Assembly: GCA_951799445.1 (NCBI GenBank)
Contig: OX637292.1
Coordinates: 14,325,296-14,389,295 of the forward strand
Length of the DNA: 64,000 bases
Direction: 5' to 3'
From: Pseudisothecium myosuroides
Taxonomy: Eukaryota > Streptophyta > Bryopsida > Hypnales > Lembophyllaceae
A program made the position numbers and the translations under genes. The notes under the pieces are model-generated. The model was not told the DNA's origin and ran no database searches. It saw only the letters and a program-made list of their open reading frames with translations. Below are positions 34,930 to 46,058 of the stretch, piece after piece (position 1 is the first letter of the stretch; each line of letters begins with the position of its first letter).

Positions 34930-35800
34930 CCACCTTAATGTCATTTTGGGATTTACTTTGATATTGAGGTGGCACCAAATTATCGTATTATCATTTCAAT
35001 GGAAAGTCAGCATTGCCATCCTTACATCGTTGTGGAGCTATTTTAACATCATTTTGGAGTAAATTAATTCCATGTCAACTTGGCTTTACTTTGAGGGTCA
35101 AAATGATTCCAAACTCGATATGCTTAATTTTTGTGTTATTTTGATGCCAATTTCACATGAACTATTTTAATATTATTGTAGCAATAATAGAAAAATGAAT
35201 AATGCAATGCCATGTATATTGTGCCATTTCAATGCCATTTTTCTACCATTTCCATGCCATAGTGATTGAACTATTTGACTGATACTTTCATGTCAATTTA
35301 CAATGTATTTTTCCAATGTCAGTTTCATACTACTTTAATGCAACTCTACATATGCACCATTCTTTTATCATTTGCACTCCATTTTGTTGTTTTATTAGAG
35401 CATTGTTGACATGCACATTTTCAATGCCATGTTCATGCCAATTTAGCTAACACTATTCAAATGCCTTTTGAACACCCTTCTAATATGAACTAATTCTATA
35501 TTCATTTTAGGCAAATGTCATGCCGGCCATTTTTGCATCATGACAATAATATTTTAACTTTATGTGGGCACAATTTTGACATCCCTTCTTCAATGCCTAT
35601 TTGGTGCCATTGCACTACAATTTTCATAAGCACGATTTCAATGTCACTTTAGAAGGCATGGTACGTAATAATACTTCAATGTCGTTTTCACACCGTTTTG
35701 AACGTTCACATATTTTTTGGGCCATTTTAGAGCCAATTGATTGTCATTTTGGTACCAACATTTTTCTTAAATATTTTAAATAAATGTCATATTGGTTCAA
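34930..35800. repeat. Degenerate short-period repeat, TTTCAATGCCATTTT type
   Basis: Across about 870 bp, words such as AATGCCATTTT, ATGTCATTTTGG, CCATTTTGATG and TTTCATGCCAATTT recur every 15-45 bp in the same orientation, with many substitutions. It is non-coding and looks like an old minisatellite that has drifted. Confidence 0.6.
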
Positions 35801-36036
35801 ATTATTGTACTTTGATAGATACTTTGCTAATAGTAGCTTACTATAGTGCTGTTCTTCATAGGCTTGTATCATCTTCTCTGTCGCAGTACATAAAATTCAA
35901 TAAATAAAGATGGATTTGAGTTTACTATAGGAACAATTACACTAATTGATAGCTAATTATTAAAAAGGCATCTAAAATTAACAATTGCTAGTACATAGAC
36001 TTAGGTGGTAAATAGTTTGTATCACATTGCAATTAC

Positions 36037-36766
36037 GGGTGATGCAAGAAACACCTGTACTATTTTGCGTTACACCTTGTGTGTTGATTTATTTTTTGTT
36101 CATAAATTTTGCGTTTTGACTCCAAATGACTCAAAATTTACAAGTAAGGTACTCACAGCTATTATACACCTTGCCTAATTTTTTTGTAATTTTCAAAAAT
36201 ATTTTACTATCCAAAAATAGCCCCCAATTTTATGTCACACTTACCAATTTGGAGGATTTTAGTTTTATTTAGTACCCCAAAAAACGAATTTTGAGTTGAA
36301 ATTTGGAGGGAATGGTCTTCTAATAGACTTGTAGCTACTGTCAAAAGGAATTCTAAAATTAATTAATTGTATGTGGTGTGGAAGTCCACAAAGTGCGCTT
36401 CTTTGTGCTTGCATTTTGTAACATATAAAATATTATTTTGGAGGCTTTTTGATTTAATGACCATCTCCATAGAGTTGTTAGAGATGACCAATTTTCATTT
36501 TATGTATTTATTTTTTTCCTATTTTTAACTAATTAAAACATCAGAGTATCTATTTTCTTGAGATTTGACACTTTTCTAGTTCTCCTGCTTAGAGAATTTT
36601 TCTAAAAAATTCTTTAGGTGGTTACTTTCATCTTAAAGGTGTATACATTAGCCATATTTTTCTAATTTTTTAAAAATTATTTTTCTAATTTTAAAGTATT
36701 CTAGAAAAAAAATCATGAGTACTGTGAAAAAGCAACAAAATTGGCAGGTGTTTCTTGCATTCACCC
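36037..36766. mobile_element. GGGTGATTGCA-family element, copy 2
   Basis: Begins GGGTGATGCAAGAAACACCT and ends GGCAGGTGTTTCTTGCATTC+ACCC. TTA lies near both ends (TTAC left, TTAT right). It carries the family interior, for example CCCAATTTTATGTCACACTT and GTCCACAAAGTGCGCTTCTT. The element at 38183-38904 is a close sister. 730 bp, non-coding. Confidence 0.8.
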
Positions 36767-37203
36767 TTATATAGTATGTAGAATTTAGATGAATGAAGTT
36801 TGGATACTAATTAGCATACCTATTGGTAAACAAAGCCACACTACAATACCAATTTGCTTCATTAATCTAGTACAAATATAGTGTACATGTAAATTTTTCC
36901 TAATGTTTGCATCAATGCCAAAGTTGTCATTTGATACTTGAAATGCATGCACATGACATTTCAATTGGATTATAGAAATAATACAAACTCTCATGACACA
37001 AATTTTTTGTTCTTCTTCTTCTGTATATATTTTTAAAATTTATGATTAGTATTGCCATCTTGATACATGAATATTACACATAGTAAAGATGCATCTAGAA
37101 AATATCATAAACAAGCATAACTACAATACAATGTAGTTGTTTGAGAGGGTTAACAATATCAATGTTGTACATTGCTTAACACTTCTAAATCAATTGTCAA
37201 TTA

Positions 37204-37947
37204 GGGTGATTGCATGAAAGACCGGTACTGAAACTTTGTCACAAAGCGAGTGCGGAAGCTTCCTTTTGCTATAACTTTTGCAGCATGACTTGCATGAACT
37301 TGAAATTTTTATTGGAGATTCCTCTCTTGAGTTTAATCATATCTCATATTTTTCAGAAATTTTCAAAAATCACTTTATATTTAAAAATCATTTAAACTAA
37401 TACGTCACGTTTTGAGTTTTAAGGGTTTTTAGTGCTATGGAGTACCCAAATTTAATGATTTGGAGCTGAAATTTCTATGGTCTATTCCCATAGTAGTAAG
37501 TCATGTTCCTACCAAGGGGCATTAAAAAATATTATATTTTATGTCCTCTACGTCCATGCAAAGAAGGCTCCCTTGTGCGCGCAATTTTGAATGTTGAAGA
37601 TGGTTTCAAGATAATTTTTTTTGGTGAAATCTCTTTAATATAAAGTCTTTCCAAATGTCCAATTTTTATTTTCTTTGAAAATTGCTTTTCCTATTTTGTA
37701 CAAATTAAAACGTCAAACTATGTATTTTCTTCAAAATTTCAGCTTACACTTTTTTGTGAATAACTTTTTACCTAGATTTTTTTTAGGTCTGAAATTTTGG
37801 TGATATGCTATTTATAGTGTTATACTAATTATCCTTATTTTTATTTTATTTTAAAAGATTCATATGCAAAAAGCTCATAGTACTGGGAGTACTAGCCAAA
37901 AACAGCCAAAGTGGAACAAAAACAGCCAGTCATTCATGCAATCACCC
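37204..37947. mobile_element. GGGTGATTGCA-family element, copy 3
   Basis: Begins GGGTGATTGCATGAAAGACC and ends CAGTCATTCATGCAATCACC+C. The interior has TCACGTTTTGAGTTTTAAGG and GTTTTTAGTGCTATGGAG, which resembles the arms of the palindrome at 10083-11162 (GTCACACTTTGACGTTTAGG). The partial element at the window end (63367 onwards) is its closest relative, in inverse orientation. Confidence 0.78.
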
Positions 37948-38182
37948 ATCAAGTCCTTACAAGAGGACTACCTAGAACTTCCAATAATTGATGAAGAAGC
38001 GTCCTGGTGTAACAAAATGTGGAATGATGTAAACTACTTTCAAAATGCTTTGGATATTTGTTACAGTATAATGTGCTTTCAATTCTGCTTGGGAGTTTCT
38101 TCGCATGCTGTTTTGAACATCTCTCAAAGTAGACTGTGTACTCTAACGTAAACATTTGCATTTTGTCAATGCACTCCAATCA

Positions 38183-38904
38183 GGGTGAATGCAAGAAACA
38201 TTTGTACTATTTTGTGTCACACTCTACGTGTTGATTTTTTTTTGCCATAACTTTTGTGTTTTAGCTCCAAATGACTCAAGATTTATACATACGGTACTTG
38301 TGACTATTATACACCTTGCCTAATTTTTTTGTAATTTTCAAAAATAATCTAATGTCCAAAATATCCCCCAATTTTATGTCACACTTGTTAATTTGGAGGT
38401 TTTTAGTAATATTTAGTATGCAAAAAAACAAATTTCAAATTAAAATTTAGAGAAAATGGTCTTCTAGTAGACTTGTAGCTACAGTCCAAAGGAACTCTAA
38501 AATTAATTAATTGTATGTGGTGTGGAAGTCTACAAAGTGCGCTTCTTTGTGCTTGCATTTTGTAACATATAAAATATTATTTTGGAGGTTTTTTGGGTAA
38601 ATGACCATCTCCATAGAGTTGTTACAAATGGACAATTTTTATTTTATGTATTTACTTTTTTTTCCTATTTTTAACTAATTAAAATATAAAAATATTCATT
38701 TTCTTGAGATTTGGCACTTTTCTAGTTCTCTTGCTTAGAGAATTTTTCTATGCATTTCCTTTGGTGGTTACCTTCATCTTAAAGGTATATGCACTAGCCA
38801 CATTTTTTTTTTAAAATTATTTTTAAAATTTTAAAGCACTTCAGAAAAAAGGCATGAGTATTGTAAAACGCAACAAAACCAGCAAGTGTTTCTTGCATTC
38901 ACCC
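38183..38904. mobile_element. GGGTGATTGCA-family element, copy 4
   Basis: Begins GGGTGAATGCAAGAAACATT and ends CAAGTGTTTCTTGCATTCAC+CC. Nearly colinear with 36037-36766 over its whole 722 bp, including AATTAATTGTATGTGGTGTG and GCGCTTCTTTGTGCTTGCAT. Confidence 0.8.
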
Positions 38905-40870
38905 ACAACAACTATCTTACATTGAACTTAGCGAAATCCTGATTTACTTGTTCTATCATGCCAAGATGAAACCTATTGAACTTAATCTAGACCCTCAAAT
39001 TCTGCAATAGCAACAATACCAATGCAACACTCATGAAGTAGACCCTTCTTGCTAGCAAAGGTTTAGGATGAAGGCCTTCCAAAAAAATATACCCTAAAAT
39101 CTCCAAATTTTAATAGATACAGTAGAAACCTTTTACAAGCACAACCGCACAACAACAAAAACGGCATAAAATCTTTACACAATCGTTATTGGTGGCACCA
39201 TTTCCGCTGACTTTGTACAATGACATGACGATGCTAAACACAAATGTTAAAGTTGCCAATTACAAAGAGTTTTATAGCAATGGAAACATCCTTTACAACT
39301 CTGAGCCAACAATTGAACAAGATAGAAATAATGCCACTAATATATTCACTCCGTCTCTCACTAAAAATGTTTGGTCAATACATGCCATTCCTCTCAATGG
39401 AGGTAGAAGAAGCATATAAAGTTGTCTATTACTCTCAATTTTGAAAATTAAGCACATTAGTAAAAATAGAAAATACTTATTGTTTACTAGATCATTTAGT
39501 CTCACTTTAGAAATTAACTATTTTCACATTCTTCCAAATGGTTTTAGTATATTAGTTTTATCTTTCATTGAGTAACATCTTCCACTTTATAATTTTAAAA
39601 AAAACGAATATGAAGTTTTTTTGGTTAAAGTTTCTTACATATGTTTTTCTAACCATTTTTCAACGTACTGACTAAAATTCAAAATTTATAAGACATGCAT
39701 GTTTTTTCTTCAAATGTTGAAAGACAAAAAACTTCACTTTTTGGAAGGGCTACAAAAGCCACATTTTGAATTTTAGGCAACATTGAATTTACAATTTGTG
39801 GAAATATTATTCACTCTAAAATTTTGGGGCAATGCGCTTGAACAAGTTAACCAAAGAATCCTACGGTTATGGACTTATGGATTTTTTAATAAATAAATAT
39901 TGATGGAAATTTTCACCTTGCTTTGGAGTGAGTATTTTGAAGTAGTTTTGGAGAAATTCAAACATAAAAGAATTTCAAACATGAATATTTTATATTTAAC
40001 CCATAACTACACAATAGCCTATGTTTTGGACAATAGAGACGATGACTATACAATTTTGCATGTGCTGACATTGGTGTTTTTCATAATATTGAAAATATGA
40101 ATTTATTTTATCTTTTCCTCCCTAAAACCGAAGTCCAATGTGGGAAATAATCAAGCTCAAGTTACTAACTTTCTTCTCGCATGCAGACTTTCATTGGAAT
40201 GGACACCATTGGATTTTCTTCCCGCCATGTGCGCTTTATATTGGTGTTTGCCATTGAGTTTTCATAGCTCTTCCTCCAGCTTTCACAATGCATGTCGTCT
40301 TCACCTTGGATTCGTGTTAGAGAGTTTTGCAAAAATGCGTGCACCTTCTAATTGATGCCATTGCATTTGTTTTTTTTTTGCATCCAAAGGATTAATTTCA
40401 CGTTTTGGATTGTCCTTCTCTCAGGTGATCCTTGTTGCCTTGCACTACTCTTGTTGTGGTTGTCAACTTGTCATTCTTCTTTAGAATCTCTTGTTTTAGT
40501 TTCTTCATCAAAGACCACTAGGGTTCATGCTCATTTCTTAAAGTCCAGAAGATTGGAGTTTAGAGTTTAGAGTTTTGTAGCAATCAAGCACACAAGATTG
40601 AAAGAGGTTGAGCTATTGACACAATTGGATTCATATTCTTGTGAGCTTTCTTTAGGGTTCACTTGAAGCATTGATAACATGAGTTTGGATTCACTTACAT
40701 TCAAATTTTAGTCTGTTAGAATGACTTGCACGTTTTTTAACATATGTCCTGCTTATTCTCTTATTGATTTTTACAACTGCTTTTGATTTCTATCAACCTA
40801 TGTACAGTAATGTGAGAATTTTAATTGTGTAGCAAGAAGCATCCATCAAATTACAAATCACTGCCTTTAT
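38905..40870. other. Intergenic DNA
   Basis: Frames at 39189-39505 and 40140-40570 are short and carry no domain I recognise. No repeat ends found. Confidence 0.35.
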
Positions 40871-40925
40871 ATTGTTTTGAAGAAAATGAAATGGAATTTC
40901 ATAGCTAAGGAAATACATGGGTTTA
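40870..40925 (-). mobile_element. Short LINE-like 3' tail, minus strand
   Basis: TGTTTTGAAGAAAATGAAAT then GGAATTTCATAGCTAAGGAA matches the tail core at 34790-34820 and 16755-16785. Only the terminal 50 bp are recognisable. Confidence 0.4.
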
Positions 40926-41035
40926 GAGCATGGGCATATACTAGATAATTATGTATTGCTACAATCTTCTCGATTGCACCGTTGACGTTGGTGTAGAAGG
41001 AAGTAAATTGCGATCTGTCTAGAATTGTGTTTGGT

Positions 41036-42165
41036 GTTACTGAATCTTCAGTCTACCCGTTCTTCCAAGTTGTTTGGGAGCAATGAGAGCTGCAATGCTT
41101 ATGACGACTATTACCAATGTGGCTTCGACGAGGTAATTGGAGAACTGCCTTTGGAGATTGGCAACTTGACCATCTTGGTAACCATGTAAGTCCCAATCCT
41201 CATCTTCGACTTTGGTTTGATCTTATCATGTGGTCACGACTGCATTTACTATCAATTTCACCTACACACTTGAATTTTGCAAAAGCATAAATTATAATCC
41301 AAGGCTGACGAGGCCAGTGCCGGTGGAGTTGTTCCAAATACCCAACCTAATAAGCTTGTAAGTGCAGCCAAATTGTGTCAGCTATGAAGGAGGGACTGCT
41401 TCATTCATGTCCAATTGTGTTTTCAATTCGTTTACTCGGAACGCCCAATTTTGTTAAATAGGAGGTTTTCTACGACTTTGGCACATTTCAAGACACGTGG
41501 TTGAAACTATCAACTAGTTAAAAGTGGCTGAAATCTATATCTGTCCTAGTTTTTAGTGTCTAGAGTTTTGTGTTGAATGTAGTACACTATTTCTGGCACC
41601 AAAAGCAAGACCAATTTAACGAAATTCACGATATTAGCCTCCGCACTTGTTTTGTCCAACCCACAGATCTTGCCATAGTATTTGCCTCAAATCTCCAAGT
41701 TATTTCGTAAGCCAACATTAATATAGAAAGTCAAATTCCTTAAATTAGAAATTTTTTGAGACTTGGCGTAAAGCTCAATCTAGTGCTTTGTGTAGGTGAA
41801 TGTCACAATTTTTGGTTGGCGCTCAGATTCTTGCCAATTTAACGATGACAATGTGGTGGTGCAGACACTTGATCAGCAACTCTTTAAGTGGAACACTGCC
41901 CTCATACGTTTGCAATGATGACTGCAAATTGGAATATGTGTGAGATGAATGCAAATTGATACCACCATCATCCAACAACAGAGACAGAAGTTCCTGCTTT
42001 CATGCATGCTCCTGTTTGAGTTGCACTGTTGAGGTTTTATTCGGTTTCTAATTTGATGTATGTATGTCTTGATAACAAAGACTTGAGCAATAATAATTTC
42101 AGTGGGAATCTTCGAATGAGCTCTCAAGGGACTCTCTTCTGTTTGTCTCTCCAATATTTGTGAGT
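41036..42165 (+). pseudogene. Leucine-rich repeat part of a receptor-kinase relic
   Basis: Short exon-like blocks in order: 41036-41186 (LLNLQSTRSSKLFG, then CNAYDDYYQCGFDE and VIGELPLEIGNLTILVT), 41307-41358 (RPVPVELFQIPNLISL), 41863-41951 (HLISNSLSGTLPSYVC) and 42078-42165 (KDLSNNNFSGNLRMSSQG). These follow the LxxNxLxGxLP pattern of plant extracellular leucine-rich repeats, and blocks of about one repeat per exon are usual in LRR receptor kinases. Blocks end in stops or lack clear donors (the first has ATG|TAAGT), and no N-terminal signal is seen. The gaps carry copies of a local repeat family (41448-41640). A palindromic TTAA element and kinase-like sequence follow at 43620-43960. I call it a relic; a working gene with unusual splicing is less likely. 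Confidence 0.55.
41448..41850. repeat. Copies of the GCCAATTTCAATAAA-type repeat
   Basis: 41448-41640 matches 1681-1838 end to end (CCCAATTTTGTTAAATAGGA ... ACGACTTTGGCAC ... CTGTCCTAGTTTTTAGTG ... CCAATTTAACGAAATTCACG). 41740-41850 is a partial copy like 1860-1935. Both lie between LRR blocks, as introns would. Confidence 0.6.
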
Positions 42166-42726
42166 ATATCAAGTTCCAATCAATTAGAAGGAAGTCATTA
42201 CTCTTAATTTTGATAGGAGACTACATCGTAGTTAAGCTCAACATAGGTTGAATTGTCAAACATGGAAGACTCATCAATTTGAAGACATTTATAAATGCAT
42301 CATATATGCAACTCCAGATGCAACTGTCCTTCAAAAGTCTTAGATTCAACATGTATCAGTAATTCAAATGATTTTGATTCTCTATTTTGATTCAAAATAT
42401 TTAAATTAATTATTTCACATTTAATTCATAAATCTAATCGATATTTAATCAATATTTAAACATTGTAAATGTTTCACAAATATTTTAATCATAGGAGATG
42501 ATTCAAATCATTTAATGTCAATCATATCCAGTCTATTTGTATTGCAAGTTCACCTTACTTGGCCATGAATATATATGATATTCTTCAAGTCCAGGTTGAT
42601 CTTGTGAATCTTTTTTCCTTGGTATAGGTTGGGAAGGTAGACATCAATAGATTAAGGGAGTTGTTTAATTCAAGGCAACAATACCGATACAAACATCGGA
42701 CGTGTGGTGGTAATTGGTAAGTCTTA
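42166..42726. other. AT-rich interval inside the receptor-kinase relic
   Basis: No coding block recognised. It contains runs such as ATTTAATCAATATTTAAAC and the flank into which the TTAA palindrome inserted. Confidence 0.35.
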
Positions 42727-42730
42727 TTAA

Positions 42731-43467
42731 CCCCTAAATATAAAAACTGCATTTTTTGGCAATATAGTGATTTTGGGCAGCTCACTACGAGTGGAGTTTT
42801 TATTTTTTTTCTTTGAAAATTTCACCCAATATGCGCTCAAGGAGTAGCTTTAAGGCCCAACAATTTTTATAACTTTTGACTTCATGGTTAAAAAGTTATT
42901 GCATGATATGTGATTTTCATTGCTCGGCGAGCAGCCCGGGCAGCTCAAAAAACTTCTTTAAAAATCACTTTTTAAAAAAAAAAATTTGAAATTGGTTCTT
43001 TAGATTTATATCTATGTGGGAAGCTTTGAATCATTCCATTTGGATTAACGAGTCAAAAGTTATAAGGAGTTTTAGTTTGTGGGTAGGTATGGAGTCTTTG
43101 AAAGTCATAACTATCCACAAACTAAAACTCCTCATAACTTTTGACTCGTTAATCCAAATGGAATGATTCAAAGCTTCCCATGTAGATATAAATCTAAAGA
43201 ACCGATTTCAAATTTTTATTTTTTTTAAAAGTGATTTTTAAAGAAGTTTTTTCAGCTGCACAGGCTGCCTGCCGAGTAATGAAAATCACATATCATGTAA
43301 TAACTTTTTAACCATGAAGTTAAAAGTTATGAAAATTGTTGGGCCTTAAAGCTACTCCTTGGGCACATATTGGGTGAAATTTTCAAAGAAAAAAATAAAA
43401 ATTCCACTCGTAGTGAGCTGCCCAAAATCGCTATGTTGCCAAAAAACGGTGTTTGGGCATTTAGGGG
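42731..43467. mobile_element. TTAA-flanked palindromic element
   Basis: 737 bp, bounded by TTAA at 42727-42730 and 43468-43471, with CCCCTAAATA...at the left and TGGGCATTTAGGGG at the right. The two halves are near-exact inverses (for example AGCTCACTACGAGTGGAGTT versus TTCCACTCGTAGTGAGCTGC) meeting near 43100. Apart from the outer bases, mismatches are few, so the foldback is relatively young. It separates the LRR part from the kinase-like part of the relic. Confidence 0.85.
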
Positions 43468-43619
43468 TTAATTGAATTTTGCCCGCGTTGAGGTTTCGTG
43501 AAAGTGAACTTTTGTAGTCAATTCAACAATTTTTTATGGCAATTTTTTATCCTTCTATCATTTGTATTGTCAAATCATAACCAGCTACGGTATAATAATT
43601 AAGCATTGAATTTTTTAGC

Positions 43620-43960
43620 ATGAAATGCTACTAGTGAATATTGAGGTGAATGTTTCTTTGCTTGGACATTGTAGACTTGAATCAATATTTGTAAGTGGCT
43701 TAGGCCATTCCCGAGCAATACAAAATGCTGAGTACATAGCTACATATGTTACATGATGGTACTTAAAATTTTATTCTGCTTGATGTTATTGCTTGGAGAG
43801 TATTTATATGTACCACAAAGGACTTACGTACATACTGGCTTAAGCATTATACGTGGTAGGTTAAACCCGCCCAATCAGACTCTAGTGTGGGAGTTAGTGT
43901 TGCCGAGGGCCTGAATATCGCAGTGAATAGAGCTGAAGCATTGATTAGTGAGGTAATTTC
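43620..43960 (+). pseudogene. Protein-kinase-like remnant of the receptor gene
   Basis: 43622-43690 reads EMLLVNIEVNVSLLGHCRLE, which resembles the receptor-kinase helix and strand E-ELLS-I-H-NLVSLLGYC. About 43911-43950 reads LNIAVNRAEA, like the RLNIA-NAAEGL segment before YLH. Between lies noncoding or shifted sequence. No catalytic HRD or DFG motif is seen, so this is a fragment at most. The order and strand agree with the LRR blocks upstream. Confidence 0.4.
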
Positions 43961-46050
43961 TACATCTTATTAGATCATCCACGATGACCAAAATAGAGAT
44001 GTTTTGTTTCTAATCAAGCGGCAAAGAAATATTGTTTGTGATATGCAATTATTTTCAGCACTACTTTGGTTGGTCATCAACTCTAGGAGAATTATAAAAC
44101 CAGATTTCAAAAGCTTTGCCTGAATGTTCTATAATCTTCTATTTCAATTTTTTTGGGTGCAAGGCATTGATGAAAGAGTTTTCATTGAGTTATTTGCAGA
44201 GGGTGTCCACGAGTCCACTGCCCTTGTGTTGGATGTGGAATCTAGAAACGAGAGTTACCTTGTGACTTTTTTATCAAGTGATGTTGGAATTTGAATCCTT
44301 CACTTGGCTTAACAACATTGTTCTCTTCTGTCACCTTGTTTTCATTACAAATGCAACAATTTACTTTACTTAGGTGTGTCTTTGGGAAACTAATTTTTTT
44401 GATTTGATGGAATAAGGGATCATATAAATTAACTACACCTAATTTCAACCTTTCTTCAAAAACCACATAGTCTAGAGTCTTGTCTAAAATGTATTTTCAT
44501 TCTTCATCAGAGTCTATGGTTGGTTGCCCAAAATCCTGTTTTCAACACTTTGAAAATTTGTAGTTTATTTACACTTTGTCTTTAAAATGCATTCTTAGAG
44601 AATCTAGAATTTCTTTTTTACTACCAACAAGATTTTACAAAAAAAATTCAATATACTGATGTGAACCATGCTGAATTGCTTTGTTGTGCAATTTTAAGTG
44701 TAGCTACCATAGTGTGTAAAACTACAGTTAGAGATAAATTGTTAGTGCATTGAATATTGTATTATTGATTCCTTTGAATGATGGCATGATGAACAGGCCT
44801 ACATAAAAGAAAGATAGCCTTCATGTAGTTAGCCTAGTTGTTTATGTTTTGTTAATGTCTCAGTTTTTGTACCAAGTTGGCTGATTTGGTGGTTAAATTA
44901 TCCAATTATGGTGTAAGTATGGATTAATAGCTTAAATTTTCTAAATTGGCAATCAGTGATAGTTTAGTTGGACAATAGTTTAGCTGAATAGGATGAGATT
45001 CCAATAGGTTGATGATTTTGGTAGGCCAAAGTGGTTGCCATCGTTGGTAGTTGTGTCTCTTCAGTTTCCTATTAGATTCAGAAATTCAATTGGAGATGGA
45101 CCCATTGTTGAGGAGTCTAGTGGCGTCCAGCCCAAGTTGGCTGTGTTATTTTATTTATTTATTTTGGTGTGTATAGTGTTGTGTGAGAATTAGATTAGAG
45201 ATTGAAGACTATATTTGTGAAGTTTAGTTAGAATAATAGGAATTGAAGAATTTGAAGTGTTAATTTTGTGATGGAACAAGAATATTGTGTAAATGGGTTT
45301 ATTAAAACCAATTCAGATGATATATGATCAACTATTATTAATAAAAATTTATAAGTTAAAAAATAACTCAAATGTGTATGAATCTTATTGTTGAGTGTGT
45401 ATGGGAAATTGTGGTTGTTGTTGTAGTTCAATTGATGAAAAATATAAATTTGGGAAAAGAAACCTATTAGCTTGACAATCCTACTTGATAGTCTCCCTTG
45501 GTTCGAACTTATTGTACTAAAAGAATAAACCTCAAAAGGGTGAATATTCTTCTTCAACACTTCACATCAAAATTCTGGTGTTTAATCAAATTTGGAGGCG
45601 TGTGTTAAATTTGTTACAACAAGACATCGAGATATATCTTGACGTAAATTAATGGTTTATAACAATTTGGATTGATTTGCTTAGATTGTGATTCATTAAT
45701 TCAATTCAAACTTTGTAGTTGTTACATACATCTTGCTTTTTCAAGACCATGGCTATTTGTTCCTAGAGGTCTCGGCTGTGTGATTTCTGCAACTTTGTCT
45801 TGCGGCACCACATGATGCTTTGAGTCTTTTTGAATGAGGCTATTGTTTAAATATGGAAAGGAGCTGGTGTGTCGGCTATGGGATGTTCCTACTTAGCTAA
45901 GAGCATTGTAAGATGCTTTAATGCAATACTCTTTTTCATACTTCTAAAATTTAAGCCCTCTTTATGTACACACATGTAGAAAGCTTTAAATCTTTTTTCT
46001 TTGATTCATTTTTGTTGTAACAATAGTTTAATGGATGTGTTTTATTTTGT
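43961..46050. other. Intergenic DNA
   Basis: A minus-strand frame at 44242-44466 (74 residues, with NCCICNEN) and one at 45228-45560 are open but not recognised. No repeat ends. Confidence 0.35.
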
Positions 46051-46058
46051 TGTATAGG

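Noticed and set aside
45228..45560. A 110-residue minus-strand frame as a gene
   Set aside because: AT-driven composition (Ile, Asn, Phe, Leu) and no recognisable motif or splice context.
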